Origin: Burkholderiaceae bacterium
Lineage (GTDB): Bacteria > Pseudomonadota > Gammaproteobacteria > Burkholderiales > Burkholderiaceae
Direction of reading: 5' to 3'
Length of the DNA stretch: 8,627 bases
Assembly (NCBI GenBank): GCA_022701845.1
Contig: JAKONS010000332.1
Coordinates: 1-8,627, forward strand
Positions 5,299 through 8,627 of this stretch are shown here, in pieces (the first letter of the stretch is position 1; the number at the start of each line of letters is the position of its first letter). The translations under genes were made by a program, and so were the position numbers. Below the pieces are notes generated by a model that was not told where the DNA came from, made no database searches, and was given only the letters and a program-made list of their open reading frames with translations.

Positions 5299-8010
5299 CT
5301 ACCCGGCGCGGTCGATCGTGACGATGGCTACCGGCCGGATGGGGTTGCCCGGCTCGCTCCATGCGACAGGCGCCACGTCCCTTGCCGGTAAATCGATCGT
5401 CAGGCAAAAACCCGCACCAGAACGGCTGCGGATGTGCAAGTCTCCGCCGAGCGACCTGACTCGCTCATGGATGCCCAGGAGTCCGAAAGCGTCCGACCGG
5501 TGCACTCCACGCGCGTCCATGCCCTGGCCGTCGTCCATCACCGACAAACCGACCCGACCCTGCTCGAGGCTGCTCAAACGCACGCTCACCTGCCGCGCAA
5601 TCGCGTGCTTTTCGACGTTGTGAAGCGCTTCCTGCGCCACACGGAAAATGCAGGTGGAGATGGCCGGTGCAGCAGCCAGCAGGGGCTCCACACCTGGATC
5701 CACGTCAAGCTCCACCTGAACGCTGCTTCGCCGTGCGAACGATCCGGTCAGGGCCTGCATCGCTGCTACCAGACCGAACTCCTCGAGGGCCTGTGGACGC
5801 AGGTCATTGACGATCCGGCGGGTCGCTGCGATCGTCTGCGACACCATGCGGTCCACCGTGCGAACGCAATCCTGCGGATCTGACGACTGCTCCCATATGC
5901 CGACTTCGAGACGAATGGCGGCGAGCTGCTGCAGCAGATCGTCGTGAATATCGCGCGCAATGCGTTTGCGCTCCTCCTGCGCCACGTCGTCCTGTACCTT
6001 GAGCAACTGGCGAAGGAGGCGCTGCGATGTGTGCAGCTCTGCCTGCGTTCCATGCCAAAGCGTCACATCACGCATGCTGAGCACTGCGCCGCCCGATGCG
6101 CCACCAGCCCCCCGCACTGGCGAAAAACTGTAACTGCCGACCCACTGGGCATTCGTATCGATACGGCGCACGCGGTATTCGATCTGACTGGCGACCTCCC
6201 CGCGCAGCGCGCGGCGCAGAGGCCATGCTTCTTGGGGCACAGGTCGGCCGTCCGCATCGCTGACCTCGAACAACAGGGGGTAGTCCACCAACCGTGTCAT
6301 GCAGTCGGAGCGGTTACCAAAACGGTGAAAAGAGACGAACGCGTCGTTGAATTCGACCAGGCGGCCATCCGAATCGGCGATCACGACCGCATCCTGCATG
6401 CTCGCCAGGGCTGCATCGAGCAGCGCCCTGCCCGCATGAAGAGATCGCTCTGCACACACGTATTCGGTCAAGTCGCGGAACACGGCCGTGAATAGGAACT
6501 GGCCGTCGACTTCCGCACGCGCCATGGCCGCACTGAGCGGAAAAACCGACCCATCCGTGCGACGCCCATGCATCTCGTGGCCAAACCCCGCTCCAGGCTC
6601 TGCGGCTCGTGCCCGCTGCCAAAGAAGGTCGCAGTCACACAGCATTCGGTCCAGCGAAAGTCCCACCAATGCCCCGCCGGTGCAACCGAACATGCTGTCC
6701 GCAGCAGCGTTGGCCAGCACGACCGTCCTGCGGTCGTCAACCGCCAGAATCGCATCGCTAACCGATTCGAATATGCAACGCAGCCGAGCTGCTTCCACGC
6801 GCAATCGTTTGCCAGCGTCGTCGAGTCTGGATTGCTGTGTATGCACCAGGTCCGCCAGCCGTTCGCGTGCGTCGGCCATCTCGGTCACGTCGTGCATGAC
6901 TGCATGGCTCATGCGCAATGCTCCATATTCGTCGCGTTGAAGCGTCGCAGTCATGCCGACCCGGCGTCGCATTCCATCGCGACCCGTCAAGTCGAACTCG
7001 GCACCCCCGACCGTGCGCATCGCCTTCAACTCCTCGAACCAGCGGGCGAAAAGATCGCGCCCCTCGGCATCGAGGAAGTCGGATGGCTTCAGACGACCCA
7101 CCGTGTCCGCGCGGCTGCATCCGAGCCATGCCAACGCGGTCGTGTTGATCCGCAGGATGGTGCCGTCCTGGGCGAGCGAACAATAGCCGCAAGGCGCGTT
7201 GTCGTAGAGATCCTCCGCCTCTTGCAGCTTGTCGGCCAGACGTCTTTCCAGATCGCGCCGCTCGGTTACGTCGCGGCCGACGACGAGGATTTCCACCAAA
7301 GTGCCGTCTTCCGCGAAGCTGGCATGACAGACGAACTGGTACCAAAAGGTCTTGCCGTCTTGCGCCCTGATTCGGCTCTCCACCACCGCGTCGGCCGTGC
7401 CGGCCGCCAGGCGGCGCCAAGCGCTTTCCACCATCGGTATGTCGCGCGCGTCAATCAACGCGCTCCAGGAGCAGCCCGCGATGGCCTGAAGTGGCAAGCC
7501 AAAGAAAAGACCGCAGGCCTGATTGGCATACAGCACGGCGCGGTCCGGCCCGATCCGCAGGACAAGTTCAGTCTGGCGCTCGAGAACACTCCTCAAGTGT
7601 TTTTCGGCCAAGCGCAGCTGTCGCAGCAAGCTCTCGCGCCACCAAACAAGCCGGTCCACCAGCAGTGTCGCGCCAGCGAAAACCGCCAGGGCGATCACGC
7701 CCTGGTAGGCCGGCGCAGTCGCGGGGGCAGGGAAAAAAAGGTATCCGGTCAAGCCACTCGACACTGCGCATGCCCAGCCCGCTCTATGGCCGCAGAGCAG
7801 GAAAGCGGCCACCGTCGCTGGATAGAAGCTCGCATACACAAAGCCGGCATCGAGGGGCAATGCAGCCCATCGCAGTGTCAAGGCCGACGCATAGAGCGCG
7901 AACGCGATGCCGAAACGCCGTGCAGCGGCCCACTCAGCCGGGGCCGCTTCAACGTGCGGCGCCACTCGAATCCCCGCCGCTGGCGCGACCTGGGAGGCCG
8001 GTCGTCCCAT
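5299..8010 (-). CDS. Membrane-bound multi-PAS sensor histidine kinase (HisKA_3 / NarX-DegS type)
   Basis: The 903-residue protein has an N-terminal membrane region with about four hydrophobic segments (roughly 33-120), resembling the DUF4118 sensor module. Four PAS-like domains follow (about 141-252, 265-380, 410-520 and 530-655), each ending near a 'DVT/DLT' motif (GRDVTERRD, MHDVTEMAD, FRDLTEYV, MRDVTLWH). The dimerisation/phosphoacceptor domain has His689 in ERKRIARDIHDDLLQQLAAIRLE, the HisKA_3 signature of kinases that pair with NarL/FixJ regulators. The ATPase domain shows an N box (QEALHNVEKHA, Asn798), a G1 box (DDGQGMD, 826-832) and a G2 box (FGLLGIHERVRSLGG), so it should be active. 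A tail of about 28 residues follows. ATG 8010 has GGAG 3 nt upstream and overlaps the preceding regulator gene by 62 nt; the GTG at 7965 would shorten the overlap. The signal sensed is unknown. No heme- or flavin-binding residues could be assigned in the PAS domains. Confidence 0.95.
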   Translation of the reverse strand: MGRPASQVAPAAGIRVAPHVEAAPAEWAAARRFGIAFALYASALTLRWAALPLDAGFVYASFYPATVAAFLLCGHRAGWACAVSSGLTGYLFFPAPATAPAYQGVIALAVFAGATLLVDRLVWWRESLLRQLRLAEKHLRSVLERQTELVLRIGPDRAVLYANQACGLFFGLPLQAIAGCSWSALIDARDIPMVESAWRRLAAGTADAVVESRIRAQDGKTFWYQFVCHASFAEDGTLVEILVVGRDVTERRDLERRLADKLQEAEDLYDNAPCGYCSLAQDGTILRINTTALAWLGCSRADTVGRLKPSDFLDAEGRDLFARWFEELKAMRTVGGAEFDLTGRDGMRRRVGMTATLQRDEYGALRMSHAVMHDVTEMADARERLADLVHTQQSRLDDAGKRLRVEAARLRCIFESVSDAILAVDDRRTVVLANAAADSMFGCTGGALVGLSLDRMLCDCDLLWQRARAAEPGAGFGHEMHGRRTDGSVFPLSAAMARAEVDGQFLFTAVFRDLTEYVCAERSLHAGRALLDAALASMQDAVVIADSDGRLVEFNDAFVSFHRFGNRSDCMTRLVDYPLLFEVSDADGRPVPQEAWPLRRALRGEVASQIEYRVRRIDTNAQWVGSYSFSPVRGAGGASGGAVLSMRDVTLWHGTQAELHTSQRLLRQLLKVQDDVAQEERKRIARDIHDDLLQQLAAIRLEVGIWEQSSDPQDCVRTVDRMVSQTIAATRRIVNDLRPQALEEFGLVAAMQALTGSFARRSSVQVELDVDPGVEPLLAAAPAISTCIFRVAQEALHNVEKHAIARQVSVRLSSLEQGRVGLSVMDDGQGMDARGVHRSDAFGLLGIHERVRSLGGDLHIRSRSGAGFCLTIDLPARDVAPVAWSEPGNPIRPVAIVTIDRAG

Positions 8011-8627
8011 GCGCTCCGTCGATGTCGAGTTCTACGCCGTACCGGATCATCGCGGCGGTAGTCGGGAGATGCAGCTTTTCAAGGATGCGGGATTTGTGCG
8101 AACTGACCGTTTTGACGGATATGCACATTGCCGCCGCGATATCGCTCGGTCTTTGTCCGTGCACGAATCGCCTCAACACTTCTAGTTCGCGATCGGTCAG
8201 CACCGCGTCTTTTCCGCCCGCAACGCCACCGCCGAGCTGCATGAAGATCGTGTCGACGAGATCGGTCGGCACGTACATGCGCCCGGACATGATCCGGCTG
8301 ATGGCAGTGACCAGTTCGCGGCCTGCGGCATCCTTGCAGAGGTAACCGTGGGCTCCGGAGCGATAGGCCCGTAGGGCGTATTGCTCTTCAGCGTGCATGC
8401 TGAGCACCAGCACCCTGATAGCCGGCAGCTCATGGCGTACACGTTTGATGAGATCCAAACCGCCCATGCCCGGCATCGAGAGGTCGGTCACCAGCACATC
8501 GAAAGTCTCGCGCCGCAAATGCTCGATCGCCTCGAATCCATTGGCGCAGTCCTGCACCACCCAGCGTTCACCCGTCGTCAGCAGAACACGTCGCAGGCCC
8601 TCGCGGATAAGCGGGTGATCGTCGGCT
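7949..8627 (-). CDS. NarL/FixJ-family response regulator (5' end outside window)
   Basis: The frame is open to the right edge. The first visible residues, ADDHPLIREGLRR, are the usual start of a receiver domain, so only a handful of residues are missing and about 225 are seen. The receiver is intact: the DD acidic pair, phosphoacceptor Asp in VLVTDLSMPGMGG, switch Ser in VLVLSMHAEE and Lys in GYLCKDAA. A linker leads to a LuxR-type helix-turn-helix (LTDRELEVLRRFVHGQRPSDIA, then SVKTVSSHKSRILEKL). About 25 C-terminal residues, Gly/Ser/Ala-rich (GLPGRASGGDSSGAAR), lie past the HTH, and most of them are encoded in the 62-nt out-of-frame overlap with the kinase start. The overlap and shared strand make the kinase its obvious partner. 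The family name is secure; the target genes are not visible. Confidence 0.95.
   Translation of the reverse strand, partial: ADDHPLIREGLRRVLLTTGERWVVQDCANGFEAIEHLRRETFDVLVTDLSMPGMGGLDLIKRVRHELPAIRVLVLSMHAEEQYALRAYRSGAHGYLCKDAAGRELVTAISRIMSGRMYVPTDLVDTIFMQLGGGVAGGKDAVLTDRELEVLRRFVHGQRPSDIAAAMCISVKTVSSHKSRILEKLHLPTTAAMIRYGVELDIDGAHGTTGLPGRASGGDSSGAAR

Noticed and set aside
6568..8061. 497-codon plus-strand frame opposite the histidine kinase
   Set aside because: The minus strand encodes unmistakable PAS, H-box and ATPase motifs throughout; the plus product is Arg/His/Gln-rich with no recognisable domain.

Overview
The window is GC-rich with strongly GC-biased third codon positions in most genes. 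It carries a Bug/TctC solute receptor beside an AroM-family gene, a pairing and receptor expansion typical of Betaproteobacteria, especially Burkholderiales. The genus cannot be named from this sequence. One stretch, about 1,600 to 2,450, is visibly poorer in GC and looks like an accessory insertion or a junction.

Layout. (1) 1-1457, + strand: the 3' end of an AroM-family gene, a 7-bp tandem repeat (TTTCCGC x5), then a complete periplasmic Bug-family receptor. (2) 1458-2582: accessory or intergenic DNA with one doubtful minus-strand ORF (1606-2046, no internal Met, unlike-neighbour codon use), then about 0.5 kb without a gene that holds two clear inverted repeats, one overlapping a possible promoter. 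(3) 2583-5278, + strand: four genes in one direction. They are a secreted Ala/Ser/Gly/Thr/Asn-rich protein whose mature form has no Asp, Glu, Lys or Arg; a secreted four-cysteine protein; a small secreted two-cysteine protein; and a LuxR/NarL-type regulator whose receiver domain has Ala where the phosphorylated Asp should be. (4) 5299-8627, - strand, convergent with the previous block: a NarL/FixJ-type response regulator with an intact receiver (5' end outside the window), overlapping by 62 nt the start of a large membrane-bound, multi-PAS histidine kinase of the HisKA_3 type.

How the parts may work together. The kinase and the intact response regulator form an ordinary two-component pair. 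The 2583-5278 block reads like a self-contained export/surface locus: a bulk low-complexity product, two accessory secreted proteins and a regulator that probably does not depend on phosphorylation. The arrangement recalls curli, where CsgD is an atypical LuxR-family regulator, but no CsgG-like secretion pore or other Csg homologue is visible. The function is therefore inference. This block is the best candidate here for an undescribed system.
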